Source: Candidatus Firestonebacteria bacterium RIFOXYA2_FULL_40_8 (GTDB lineage Bacteria; Oederibacteriota; D2-FULL-39-29). Taken from it: DNA of 19,292 nucleotides. The notes below the pieces were generated by a model. It made no database searches and was not told the origin of the DNA. It saw nothing but the letters and a program-made list of their open reading frames with translations. A program made the translations under genes and the position numbers. Positions 1 to 7,957 of the stretch are shown piece after piece (position 1 is the first letter of the stretch; every line of letters begins with the position of its first letter). The DNA lies in NCBI GenBank assembly GCA_001778355.1, contig MFGS01000167.1, forward strand, positions 8,981 to 28,272, in the 5' to 3' direction.

Positions 1-435
1 CCCTATCAACAGGATAAACACCCGGTCGAACCCACGATGACCCCGCCTTACGGTGTTGTTAATTGCTGGCAGCAGCTCCCGGGTTTTCCTTACCGCGGTG
101 GCATGGTTTTCTTAACCGGCAGTATCGCCTACGGCCTTCGCATGGTGTACGACTGGATGTTCGGAATAAAACCCCGGCTGAATGGCCTGGTAATAGATCC
201 GTGTATTCCTAAAACTTTTAAAAAACTGGAGTCAGAGTTCAAATGGCTTGACGGCCGTGTCCATCTGACAATCCGGAATCCCAATAAGTCAGAGTGCAAT
301 GTCAAAACCATGACCGTCGACGGAAAACAAGTCAGTTCAACAACCATTGACCCTTTCAGTCGCAGAAAACTTTTTGCAGCCCCCGACGCACTTTTAAAAA
401 CAAAAGGAACACACGAAATAGTTGTGACGCTTTAG
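1..435 (+). CDS. GH94-type glycoside phosphorylase, C-terminal end (partial)
   Basis: The frame is open from the first base, so only the last 144 residues are present. The pattern 'LNGLVIDPCIP', then a hydrophilic strand-rich stretch and 'VDGKQV', is the usual ending of glycosyltransferase-36/GH94 proteins such as cellobiose or cellodextrin phosphorylases. There the last part of the (alpha/alpha)6 barrel is followed by a small C-terminal beta domain. Upstream, 'GGMVFLTGSIAY' fits the end of the barrel. These enzymes cleave a disaccharide or beta-glucan terminus with phosphate, giving a sugar 1-phosphate and a shortened sugar. The catalytic acid region lies outside the window, so the substrate cannot be read. 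An ATG at 37 is internal and is not a start. The next gene begins 20 bases after the stop. Confidence 0.82.
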   Translation, partial: PYQQDKHPVEPTMTPPYGVVNCWQQLPGFPYRGGMVFLTGSIAYGLRMVYDWMFGIKPRLNGLVIDPCIPKTFKKLESEFKWLDGRVHLTIRNPNKSECNVKTMTVDGKQVSSTTIDPFSRRKLFAAPDALLKTKGTHEIVVTL

Positions 436-455
436 CATAACAAGAAGAAATTAAC

Positions 456-1025
456 ATGCTTAAAAAAATCCTGTTCGCAGTATTTTGCGCCATAGTTCTT
501 TCCGGTTGCTACTATACCATCGAGCCGATATATACGGAAAAGGATATTGTCACCGATGATGCCATCGTAGGAAATTGGGGACGGAAAGAAAGTAATGAAA
601 AGTGGTCGTTTATGAAGGATGAGTACAAAAGAACATACAGCTCTGAATATATCGAAAATAATGGAAGAACGGCGAGTCCCTTTAATGTAACCCTTGTAAA
701 GATAGGAAAGTACAAATATTTAGATATGTTTGCTGATAGTAAAAATGTTGAAAACCAGAACAGTACGTTTAAAAGTATGCTTTTAGGATGTCATAATTAT
801 ATAAGATACACCGTGGAAAATGATAAGTTAATCTTTGTTAATTATAATCTTAACTGGCTTGAAAAAAAACTAAGTAACAAAGAGTTGGATCTTCATTATT
901 TCAAAAGAGAAGGCGGATATTTTTTCTCAGATTCAACCGAAAACCTCCAAAAAGCAATTATTTCATTGGAAGATAAAAAAGAAGCATTTAATGACGAAAC
1001 TTATATTCTGGAAAGAATAAAGTAG
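456..1025 (+). CDS. Predicted lipoprotein of unknown function
   Basis: This 189-residue protein starts with a classic lipoprotein signal: two lysines, a hydrophobic stretch, then the lipobox LSGC with the lipidated Cys at position 18. The product is therefore expected to be anchored to a membrane on the periplasmic side. The mature part has 'GNWG' near residue 40, 'KIGKYKYLDMF' near 90-100 and 'TENLQKAI' near 162. This loosely resembles a widespread family of uncharacterised small lipoproteins with a GxW start, but I recognise no characterised function. An AAGAAG sequence lies about nine bases before the ATG. It lies 20 bases before the next gene and is probably cotranscribed with it. The sequence is visibly more AT-rich than the genes from nrdR onward, including many AAT, ATA and TTA codons. 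Confidence 0.72.
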   Translation: MLKKILFAVFCAIVLSGCYYTIEPIYTEKDIVTDDAIVGNWGRKESNEKWSFMKDEYKRTYSSEYIENNGRTASPFNVTLVKIGKYKYLDMFADSKNVENQNSTFKSMLLGCHNYIRYTVENDKLIFVNYNLNWLEKKLSNKELDLHYFKREGGYFFSDSTENLQKAIISLEDKKEAFNDETYILERIK

Positions 1026-1045
1026 ATTATAGAAATACAAGTGAG

Positions 1046-1993
1046 ATGAGAATGGAAAAGCTGATTAAAATATCAAAGACGGCGAGTACATTGCTTCGCG
1101 TTGTTTATGGTTTCATAGTTATTGGCTTAATTGTTATTTTTATATGGTCTGATACCAGTTCGATGACAGTAAAAATAAGGAGAGAAATCAACAGTACTTT
1201 ATTTGGCTCTATTGATGATACTTTGCATAAAAAGAAATATGCCGGATATCATGGTGTGGAGCCGCAGGGAATATTAAGAATATTAAGAAAGCCAGGGGTA
1301 AAGACTTCGTCCATCCTGTCATTTCTTAATAATGACCAAAAGACTTCTCTTGAACAGTTGAATAAATATGTAAGCGCTAATAGCGATATGAAAATAAATT
1401 ATGATTATGAAAAAAAAGAAGTAGATTTGGATGGTGATAGAAAAAACGAAATATTCTATATGTTTGGAGCTCGTAATGATAATATTGTTTTAACAGAACA
1501 GAAAGGGAGAGTCTATTATCTTAATTTTGGTACTTTCATTTATAGCGGTTTTATAGACGTTCTTAAAATCAAAGATACAAGAAAAAACGTTGCATTGATA
1601 CTTTCTACAGGAACAAATGGTTTGAACAGTGAATTAATGTATCTGATTGGGCTGAAAAACGGAAAACCCGAGATAACTTTTTGTACCGCTGAAAGTTATA
1701 AATGTGAATTAATAGATCTTGATAAAGATGGCGTCAATGAAATATTATGTAATAGTAAAAATTATTCTTGGCCTATTATATATAAATGGAGCGGTGAAAC
1801 ATTTATGGATTCTTCACTTAGCTTTCCAGAAATACTTATAACGTCATATAAGGAATTACTAAATACTGAAAGTATAGGCAAAATAAATGAGTCTTTGAGT
1901 TCACAATCTAAAGAGTATAAACTGTTCTGGGAGCAAAATCTATTACCCTTATATAAGAAATCAAACAAATCAGAAAGCAAAAACATAAAATAG
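1046..1993 (+). CDS. Membrane-anchored protein with FG-GAP-like calcium loops
   Basis: This 315-residue protein has one N-terminal hydrophobic segment (about residues 17-35, 'VVYGFIVIGLIVIFIW') after a basic start. That suggests a signal anchor with the remainder outside the cytoplasm. Two acidic loops stand out: D127-L-D-G-D with NEIF (127-136), and D224-L-D-K-D-G with NEIL (224-234). Both match the DxDxDGxxE pattern of FG-GAP/VCBS-type beta-propeller calcium sites. With two loops, only part of a propeller is evident. ATG at 1046 and ATG at 1052 are both plausible starts, and no strong ribosome site decides between them. It follows the lipoprotein gene by 20 bases and shares its AT-rich composition. 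The function is unknown; a role in surface binding or envelope sensing is a guess. Confidence 0.68.
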   Translation: MRMEKLIKISKTASTLLRVVYGFIVIGLIVIFIWSDTSSMTVKIRREINSTLFGSIDDTLHKKKYAGYHGVEPQGILRILRKPGVKTSSILSFLNNDQKTSLEQLNKYVSANSDMKINYDYEKKEVDLDGDRKNEIFYMFGARNDNIVLTEQKGRVYYLNFGTFIYSGFIDVLKIKDTRKNVALILSTGTNGLNSELMYLIGLKNGKPEITFCTAESYKCELIDLDKDGVNEILCNSKNYSWPIIYKWSGETFMDSSLSFPEILITSYKELLNTESIGKINESLSSQSKEYKLFWEQNLLPLYKKSNKSESKNIK

Positions 1994-2171
1994 TTAATAT
2001 TTAACTAAAATGCTCTAAACTGTGTTATCTTCCTATCCATCCGTGTCATATTCTCAAAAATCCGCTCTTATCTTGTATCAGTGTAATCTTCAAGAACTGT
2101 AATCAGTGGAATCGAACCCGAAAATCATCAATTATAAGCTCTTTTTCTATTTCGGGTTCACAGAATTCATA
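1994..2171. other. Intergenic spacer with degenerate words and an inverted repeat
   Basis: No gene is seen here. The spacer holds two similar 12-mers of pattern ATCAGTGKAATC (2077-2088 and 2102-2113). It also holds a perfect 10-bp inverted repeat, GAACCCGAAA at 2114-2123 and TTTCGGGTTC at 2150-2159, with a 26-nt loop. It has no tight U tract, so it is not a convincing terminator. Confidence 0.55.
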
Positions 2172-2200
2172 TTGTTTTTTCAATCAAAGTACTATATAAT
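2172..2200 (+). promoter_or_regulatory. Predicted sigma70 promoter of nrdR
   Basis: TTGTTT at 2172-2177 and TATAAT at 2195-2200 are separated by exactly 17 bases. The expected start of transcription (about 2206-2208) falls on the nrdR ATG at 2207, so the transcript would be leaderless. The bases around the -10 box (2189-2204) form an imperfect AT-rich palindrome. That is where an autoregulatory NrdR box could sit, but the match to such boxes is weak. Confidence 0.6.
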
Positions 2201-2206
2201 ACTAAT

Positions 2207-2656
2207 ATGAAATGCCCTTTTTGTAATTTCAGAAATGACAAGGTTTTGGACTCTCGTGAGAGTAAAGACGGCAAGTCGGTAAGACGCCGGCGCGAATGTC
2301 TCAAATGCTCAAAACGCTTTACTACTTATGAACAAGTCGAGCAAATTATGCCTGTGGTGGTCAAAAAAGACGGCAGACGTGAGACGTTTGACAGGTTCAA
2401 GATACTTAATGGTATTAAAAAGGCGTGTGAAAAACGGCCTGTTTCTATGGCGGCGATGGAAAATGTAGTTCAGGAAATAGAAAAAGAAGTTCATAACCGT
2501 ATGGATAAAGAAATAAGCGGTGTGGCGCTTGGCGACCTTGTAATGGTGCAGTTAAAAAAACTCGATCATGTTGCTTATGTCCGTTTTGCCTCGGTGTACA
2601 GACAGTTTAAAGATATCGGCGAATTCGTTGATGAAATAAAGAAATTGCTCGGGTAA
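2207..2656 (+). CDS. nrdR: Transcriptional repressor NrdR
   Basis: This 149-residue protein matches NrdR over its full usual length. NrdR is the zinc-ribbon/ATP-cone repressor of ribonucleotide reductase genes: its ATP cone senses ATP/dATP and its ribbon binds NrdR boxes. The ribbon cysteines are C3, C6, C31 and C34, with the family signature 'VLDSRESKDG' and the basic 'VRRRREC' between the pairs. The ATP cone runs from about residue 49 ('VVVKKDGRRETFD') to about 139 and ends with 'YVRFASVYRQF'. The ATG at 2207 gives the canonical start but has no Shine-Dalgarno sequence in front, and a good -10 box ends only 6 bases upstream. pilB starts 14 bases after the stop, so nrdR heads a run of pilus genes. 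No ribonucleotide reductase gene is in the window. Confidence 0.96.
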   Translation: MKCPFCNFRNDKVLDSRESKDGKSVRRRRECLKCSKRFTTYEQVEQIMPVVVKKDGRRETFDRFKILNGIKKACEKRPVSMAAMENVVQEIEKEVHNRMDKEISGVALGDLVMVQLKKLDHVAYVRFASVYRQFKDIGEFVDEIKKLLG

Positions 2657-2670
2657 AGGGGGGTTGACTT

Positions 2671-4383
2671 ATGACGGTTTCAATGAAAAAGAAACTTGCT
2701 CAGATGCTTGTTGATGAGGAAATCATAACGGACGCCCAGCTTCAAGAAGCTCTCAAAGAGTCCAAAGCCCAGGATATTCGTTTAGAACAGGCAATTGTAA
2801 AACTGGGTTATATCACCGATGATGTGCTCATGGCCTTTATGGGCACCCAGATGGGTATACCTACCGTGAGTTTAAGCGAGCAGGGTGATATTGATGCCGC
2901 AGTTGTTAAACTTATTCCCGAAAACGTCTGCCAGAGACAAGTCCTCGTAGCCATTGCCAAAAAAGGAAATACTCTTACGGTAGCTATGTCTGATCCTTTG
3001 AATGTTTCTGCAATAGATGACATCCGTTTAATGACCGGTTTTGAAGTTACCCCGGTGCTTGCCAGTGAAAATGAAATTAAAGCAATGGTCCAAAAGATGT
3101 TCAGCAATACCTCCGCTGAAATGGAAGAAGCCATGAAGGACCTGGCAAATGTGGATGAAGTCGAGGTTGTCGCTGCCGAAGATGAGATAGATGCTGCCAA
3201 GCTGGCTGCTGCTTCCGAAGACGCGCCTATCGTAAAACTCGTAAATGCCATGTTAAGCCGGGCTATTGAAGAAAAGGCCTCTGATATTCACCTTGAGATC
3301 TACGAGAAGATCACCAGAATGCGTTACCGTATTGACGGTGTTCTTCACGAAAGACCGGCTCCGCCCCGAAAAATTTACGCGGCGCTGGTTTCCCGTATAA
3401 AAATTATTTCCGAACTCGACATTGCGGAAAGAAGAAAACCCCAGGACGGACGTTGTAAAATTAAAGTATCCGGTAAAGAAGTGGATATGCGTGTTTCCGT
3501 TCTTCCGACGGGTTTTGGCGAAAAGGTCGTTATCCGTGTTCTTGATACTACCAACCTGCAATTAGATCTGGCCCAGCTCGGATTTGAGCCTGATATTTTA
3601 CAGCTTTATAAAAAGAATGTTGACGCGCCTTACGGCATGATCCTGGTGACAGGCCCTACCGGTTCAGGAAAATCCGTGACGCTTTTCTCCACGCTCGCGC
3701 TCCTAAATTATCCCGATGTAAATATCGTAACTATAGAAGATCCTATCGAGTTCGTGACGCAGGGTGTTAATCAGGTCATGGTTAATAATAAGGCCGGGCT
3801 TAACTTTGCAAGCGGTCTTAAATCCTTCCTCCGTCAGGACCCGGATATTATTCTGGTCGGTGAAATCAGAGACTCTGAAACCGCGCTTATCGCCATTAAC
3901 GCCGCGCTTACCGGCCACCTGGTGCTATCAACTTTACATACCAATGACGCGCCGCAGGCCACAACCCGTCTAAATAATATGGGCGTTGAGCCGTTCCTTA
4001 TAACCTCTTCACTTATCATGGTTATAGCCCAGCGTCTTGTCAGGAAAATTTGTCCGAAATGTAAAGAAGCGTATGAAGTTTCTCCCGAGGTTCTCGAAGA
4101 TCTTAACATTAAAGCTGCGGAAGGCGAAAAGGTTGTCTTTTACCGCGGGCTTGGCTGCCCAAATTGTGCCAATACCGGATATAAGGGCCGGGCGGCTATT
4201 TACGAAGTTATGGTCATGAATGATGAAATAAGAAAAATGATTTTAAAACGCGCTTCCGGTACGGACATAAAGAAAATTGCTATAGAAACAGGCATGATCA
4301 CCTTAAGAGAAGCAGGCATAAGAAAAGTAAGAGCCGGCGGTACCAGTATAGAAGAGTTGTTAAGAACCACGTCATCAGATTGA
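2671..4383 (+). CDS. pilB: Type IV pilus assembly ATPase PilB
   Basis: This 570-residue hexameric ATPase powers pilus extension at the inner membrane. The N-terminal T2SSE_N region (about 1-150) is followed by the ATPase core. It has Walker A GPTGSGKS (328-335), an Asp box 'TIEDPIEF' (354-361), Walker B DPDIILVGE (390-398) and a His box around H416-H423. The zinc-binding tetracysteine typical of PilB/GspE is present (C461/C464 and C496/C499). The start at 2671 is supported by an AAAGGGGGG ribosome site about 7 bases upstream; a second ATG at 2683 is possible. It is 14 bases after nrdR and 13 bases before pilT. PilB is preferred over GspE because pilT and pilC follow directly. Confidence 0.95.
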   Translation: MTVSMKKKLAQMLVDEEIITDAQLQEALKESKAQDIRLEQAIVKLGYITDDVLMAFMGTQMGIPTVSLSEQGDIDAAVVKLIPENVCQRQVLVAIAKKGNTLTVAMSDPLNVSAIDDIRLMTGFEVTPVLASENEIKAMVQKMFSNTSAEMEEAMKDLANVDEVEVVAAEDEIDAAKLAAASEDAPIVKLVNAMLSRAIEEKASDIHLEIYEKITRMRYRIDGVLHERPAPPRKIYAALVSRIKIISELDIAERRKPQDGRCKIKVSGKEVDMRVSVLPTGFGEKVVIRVLDTTNLQLDLAQLGFEPDILQLYKKNVDAPYGMILVTGPTGSGKSVTLFSTLALLNYPDVNIVTIEDPIEFVTQGVNQVMVNNKAGLNFASGLKSFLRQDPDIILVGEIRDSETALIAINAALTGHLVLSTLHTNDAPQATTRLNNMGVEPFLITSSLIMVIAQRLVRKICPKCKEAYEVSPEVLEDLNIKAAEGEKVVFYRGLGCPNCANTGYKGRAAIYEVMVMNDEIRKMILKRASGTDIKKIAIETGMITLREAGIRKVRAGGTSIEELLRTTSSD

Positions 4384-4396
4384 TCAGGGAGGCACA

Positions 4397-5467
4397 ATGG
4401 CATCAGCTACGATAAATGATCTGCTCAGACTATTATTTGATAAAAATGCATCTGACTTGCATATTACCGCGGGTTCGCCGCCGGTACTCCGAATTGACGG
4501 GGATATTATACCTACCGAATTGGATAAACTTACACCGGAGACATGTCAGGATCTTATTTACGGCGTACTCACGGATGATCAGAAAGAAAAATTTGAGAAG
4601 GAAAATGAACTTGACCTGGCGTTTGGCGTAAAGGGACTCGGCAGGGTCAGAATGAATGTTTTCAGACAGAGAGGCGCGGTTGCTACGGTGCTTCGTAACA
4701 TTCCCTCCAGAATCCCTACGTTTGAAGAGCTGGGCTTACCTGAAGTTGTAACGAAAACCGTGGTAAAACTTCCTAAAGGACTTGTTTTAGTTACCGGTCC
4801 TACCGGTTCGGGTAAATCAACAACGATTGCTTCCATAATTGATTATATTAACGGGGACAGAAAAGGCCATATTATCACGGTCGAAGATCCTATAGAATAT
4901 GTGTATCATCATAAAAATTGCATTGTGAATCAGAGAGAAATTGGGGTTGATACTCCGAATTTTACTTCCGCGCTCCGGCACATACTCAGGCAGGACCCGG
5001 ATGTAATAGTTATCGGCGAAATGAGAGATCTGGAAACCATCCAGGCGGCGCTTTCTATAAGTGAAACCGGACACTTGGTTTTCGGTACGCTTCATACCAC
5101 GGATGCTGTGCAGTCGATCAACCGTATTATTGACGTCTTTCCTCCGCACCAGCAGCAGCAGGTAAGGACCCAGCTTTCTTTTGTGCTCCAGGCCGTGCTT
5201 TCCCAGTCGCTGCTTCCCAAGGCTTATTCCGGCGGGCGTGTTGCCGCCATTGAAGTCATGATGCCTAACTCGGCAATACGTAATTTGATCCGTGAGGATA
5301 AAGTACATCAGATCTACTCTACCATGCAGACTTCCGGTGAATCAGGGATGCAGACTTTAAATCAAGCGTTATTTAACCTTTATCAAAAGCAGATGGTTAC
5401 CTATAATGAGATAATGCTTGCCTCTACAGATACAAAAGATCTTGAGAGAATGGCCAAAGGTATTTAG
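4397..5467 (+). CDS. pilT: Type IV pilus retraction ATPase PilT
   Basis: This 356-residue protein is of standard length for PilT, the hexameric ATPase that depolymerises pili and drives twitching motility. It has Walker A GPTGSGKS (134-141), an Asp box 'TVEDPIEYV', Walker B DPDVIVIGE (200-208) and the His box 'GHLVFGTLHTTDA'. The PilT hallmark AIRNLIRE is intact at 293-300, which separates it from PilB and PilU types. An AGGGAGG ribosome site lies 5 bases before the ATG. It follows pilB by 13 bases and precedes pilC by 8, so the three are almost certainly one transcript. Confidence 0.96.
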   Translation: MASATINDLLRLLFDKNASDLHITAGSPPVLRIDGDIIPTELDKLTPETCQDLIYGVLTDDQKEKFEKENELDLAFGVKGLGRVRMNVFRQRGAVATVLRNIPSRIPTFEELGLPEVVTKTVVKLPKGLVLVTGPTGSGKSTTIASIIDYINGDRKGHIITVEDPIEYVYHHKNCIVNQREIGVDTPNFTSALRHILRQDPDVIVIGEMRDLETIQAALSISETGHLVFGTLHTTDAVQSINRIIDVFPPHQQQQVRTQLSFVLQAVLSQSLLPKAYSGGRVAAIEVMMPNSAIRNLIREDKVHQIYSTMQTSGESGMQTLNQALFNLYQKQMVTYNEIMLASTDTKDLERMAKGI

Positions 5468-5475
5468 GAGAAACG

Positions 5476-6690
5476 ATGGGAGTATTTAGCTATAAAGCAA
5501 AAACCGCAACCGGTGCCCAGGTTGCGGGTACCATGGAAGCCGATAATGAAAAAGTGCTTGCGGCGAAATTAAAAGCTCAAAAGCTTTCTTTAATTTCCGC
5601 TGTTGCAGAAAAAAAGAAAAAACTTGCAGGAAGGGGCGGTAAGGTAACCGTAAAAGACCTTAGCGTTTTTGCAAGACAGTTTGCTACTATGATCTCCGCC
5701 GGCGTGCCGGTTCTGCAGTCTTTAAATATTATTTATGATCAGGTGGAAAGCAGAAAATTAAAAGAATGCGTAGGGAAAATCAGAGATGATATCAGTCAGG
5801 GACAAACGCTTTCTGATGCTCTGGGAAAACATCCTGATATCTTTTCCAGCTTATTTGTCAACATGGTGAAAGCGGGAGAAACCGGAGGTATTTTGGACGG
5901 CATACTCCAGCGTCTTTCTACTTATCTTGAAAAAGAAGACGGCTTAAAAAGAAAGGTCAAATCGGCTATGACCTATCCCGTGATGGTTCTTTCCGTGGCT
6001 ATCGGTGTTACCGTCTTCCTTATGGTTGCTGTTATTCCGACGTTTAAATCCACGTTTGACAGTTTTGGCAAGGAATTACCTGCGCCGACATTGGCGGTTA
6101 TCGCCATCTCTGAATTTCTCCAGGCATTTTTCAGGCCTCCGCAGATATTTATTGAAGCCGCTATTATTGGCGGCGGTGTTTACGCTATAAAAAGATATTT
6201 AAAAACAAGAGCCGGTCTTTTAATGTGGCATAGTATTCAGTTAAAAGCTCCCATGTTCGGTATACTGGTGAAAAAAGTTGCAGTTGCGAAATTTGCCAGA
6301 ACTCTCGGTACGCTTATTAAATCCGGCGTTGCCATACTTGAAGCGCTGGAAATAACCGCAAAAACCTCGGGTAATCTGGTGGTTGAAGAAGCTATTTTTA
6401 AAGCCAGAGCGGCCATAAGAGAAGGTGAAAATATTACCGGACCTTTAAAAGAAGCGGGTATTTTCCCTCCGATGATCATACAGATGGTTTCCGTCGGAGA
6501 AGAGACCGGAACAATAGACGATATGTTAATCAGATGCGCGGATTTTTATGATGACGAAGTTGACACTGCGGTAGGAGGCCTGACTTCCATGCTGGAGCCT
6601 CTCATTATGGCGTTCCTCGGAATAGTGATCGGCGGTATTGTGGTTGCCATGTTCATGCCGATGTTCTCCATGAGCGACGCCGTAGGTTGA
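5476..6690 (+). CDS. pilC: Type IV pilus inner-membrane platform protein PilC
   Basis: This 404-residue polytopic protein is the inner-membrane platform that transmits ATPase work to the growing pilus. It has the two tandem T2SS-F domains of the family. The first is near residues 60-185 ('FARQFATMISAGVPVLQSL') and ends in a membrane segment. The second is near 265-390 and carries the parallel motif 'FARTLGTLIKSGVAILEAL', followed by 'MVSVGEETGTIDDML'. The protein ends in a hydrophobic helix and 'MFMPMFSMSDAVG', as is typical. GGAG lies 6 bases before the ATG. Its start is 8 bases after pilT. No pilin, prepilin peptidase or PilMNOPQ gene is in the window, so the rest of the machine must be encoded elsewhere. 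Confidence 0.95.
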   Translation: MGVFSYKAKTATGAQVAGTMEADNEKVLAAKLKAQKLSLISAVAEKKKKLAGRGGKVTVKDLSVFARQFATMISAGVPVLQSLNIIYDQVESRKLKECVGKIRDDISQGQTLSDALGKHPDIFSSLFVNMVKAGETGGILDGILQRLSTYLEKEDGLKRKVKSAMTYPVMVLSVAIGVTVFLMVAVIPTFKSTFDSFGKELPAPTLAVIAISEFLQAFFRPPQIFIEAAIIGGGVYAIKRYLKTRAGLLMWHSIQLKAPMFGILVKKVAVAKFARTLGTLIKSGVAILEALEITAKTSGNLVVEEAIFKARAAIREGENITGPLKEAGIFPPMIIQMVSVGEETGTIDDMLIRCADFYDDEVDTAVGGLTSMLEPLIMAFLGIVIGGIVVAMFMPMFSMSDAVG

Positions 6691-6712
6691 AGAAAGAGAA
6701 AGGTATTCAAAT

Positions 6713-7714
6713 ATGAATTCGAGTTCGGTAATTATTAAAAAAGACCTGGAGCGGATAAATGGGAAGTTACTTTCCATTGCGGACCGGGTTGAAAAATTTG
6801 TCCCCGGAATTAAAGATAAATTATTCAGCGGGGGTAAAAAACTCCGCCCTTCGCTGCTCATGCTGGCCTACAGGGTCGTTAACTCAAAAGTTGAAAAAAG
6901 TCATTTTAAACAGGCGCTTGATTTCGCGGCAGTCATCGAAATGCTGCATAATGCCTCTCTTCTTCATGATGATGTAATAGAAAGCGCGCCGCTTCGCAGG
7001 GGGAAAGAGACGGTTAACTCCCTGTACGGCAATAAAAAAGCGGTTCTGGCAGGGGATCTTCTGACTGCGTTTTCCATCTCTCTTCTTTACGGGCTGGAAA
7101 ATTCAAAAATAGTGGAAAAATCTTTGAAAGTTTACGGAGAAGCGGCTAAAAAGCTGGTTGAGGGAGAGATAGAAGAGGTGACCGGCTTGTTTAATACTTC
7201 TATCACCGAAAAAGAATATTTGAAAGTTATAACCGGAAAGACCGCGGTGCTTTTTATGGCGGCTTGTGAAACAGGGGCAATCCTTGCCGGGGCAAATAAA
7301 AAACAGACCCGGGCCCTCCGTCTGTACGGTATTAATCTCGGGGTGGCGTTTCAGATCATGGATGATATTTTGGATTATACCGCCAGGGAGGAAGTGATGG
7401 GAAAACCTGTAGCTTCGGATCTTCTGGAAGGTAAACTCACTTTGCCCGTAATATATCTTTTAAAGAGCGCAACAAAAGCAGAACGGTTAAAAATAAAAAG
7501 CATAATAGCGAAAATTAGAGAAGGCAGAAAGGAAAAAGCGGATATTGTTTGCATCTCCGGACTGCTTAAAAAGCATGATTCTCTGGAAAAAGCCTATAAA
7601 AAAGCAGGAATATATGTAAAAAAAGCTGAAGTTTCTCTGGAAAAGCTTCCGGAAAATGAGTTTAAAAATGCCCTGCTTAAAATGGCAAAGTTTGCGATAG
7701 AGAGAAGTTTCTAA
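6713..7714 (+). CDS. Trans-polyprenyl diphosphate synthase
   Basis: This 333-residue member of the IspA/IspB all-helical family condenses isopentenyl diphosphate onto allylic diphosphates, here probably to make a quinone side chain. The head is 'GKKLRPSLLMLA'. The first Asp-rich motif is D86-D-V-I-E90, followed by the RRG box 'LRRGKETVN'. The second is D217-D-I-L-D221. The residue five places before the first motif is Ala (A81), which in this family goes with long-chain rather than C15 products. The fifth position of the first motif is Glu where Asp is usual. It starts 22 bases after pilC behind an AAAGG site and probably ends the operon. No menaquinone gene is nearby, so product length remains uncertain. 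Confidence 0.88.
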   Translation: MNSSSVIIKKDLERINGKLLSIADRVEKFVPGIKDKLFSGGKKLRPSLLMLAYRVVNSKVEKSHFKQALDFAAVIEMLHNASLLHDDVIESAPLRRGKETVNSLYGNKKAVLAGDLLTAFSISLLYGLENSKIVEKSLKVYGEAAKKLVEGEIEEVTGLFNTSITEKEYLKVITGKTAVLFMAACETGAILAGANKKQTRALRLYGINLGVAFQIMDDILDYTAREEVMGKPVASDLLEGKLTLPVIYLLKSATKAERLKIKSIIAKIREGRKEKADIVCISGLLKKHDSLEKAYKKAGIYVKKAEVSLEKLPENEFKNALLKMAKFAIERSF

Positions 7715-7729
7715 GAAGAAACAGTTAAT

Positions 7730-7765
7730 AAGGTTTGTAAAGTTTTTAAGGTTTGTAAAGTTAGA
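7730..7765 (+). repeat. Four tandem 9-mer words
   Basis: Just after the polyprenyl synthase gene there are four consecutive 9-base units. AAGGTTTGT at 7730-7738 and 7748-7756 alternates with related units beginning AAAGTT at 7739 and 7757. The period is 9 (exact period 18), unlike the 7-base period of the other word loci. Confidence 0.75.
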
Positions 7766-7819
7766 TTATGGAGTTGTTGATTAAATAATATAACGTTTAA
7801 AAAAGAGTTTTATCTCGCT

Positions 7820-7933
7820 ATGTCAACGAAAGTTGGCATTTAAATATACTTCATATCGAGAAAAGCTTTGCTTATGGACGGGTTTTTGGATTACCCCCAA
7901 CCGTACCTTCCCCCTATGAAAAGCAGGGGGAAG
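7820..7933 (+). promoter_or_regulatory. Hairpin-rich leader of the aminotransferase gene
   Basis: Two clear hairpins lie in the 243-base gap before the aminotransferase. The first is an 8-bp stem (7820-7827 with 7832-7839, one G-T pair) closed by the stable GNRA tetraloop GAAA. The second is a perfect 9-bp stem, CTTCCCCCT at 7907-7915 with AGGGGGAAG at 7925-7933, ending 24 bases before the start codon. Neither has a following U tract. They could be an RNA regulatory leader or remnants of palindromic repeats. I cannot assign a riboswitch class. Confidence 0.45.
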
Positions 7934-7957
7934 AGATCTAAGGTAAGGAGAAAGAAG

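Noticed and set aside
2104..2120. Minus-strand sequence resembling a tRNA T-arm (GGTTCGATTCC)
   Set aside because: The bases flanking the loop do not form the 5-bp T stem, and no acceptor, D or anticodon arm can be found around it.
2114..2180. Terminator for the upstream gene pair
   Set aside because: The 10-bp inverted repeat has a 26-base loop and the nearest T run starts about 15 bases after the stem, overlapping the nrdR -35 box.
7868..7957. Upstream in-frame ATG extending the aminotransferase by 30 residues
   Set aside because: The extra residues match nothing in the family, run through a 9-bp hairpin, and a good ribosome site supports the ATG at 7958.
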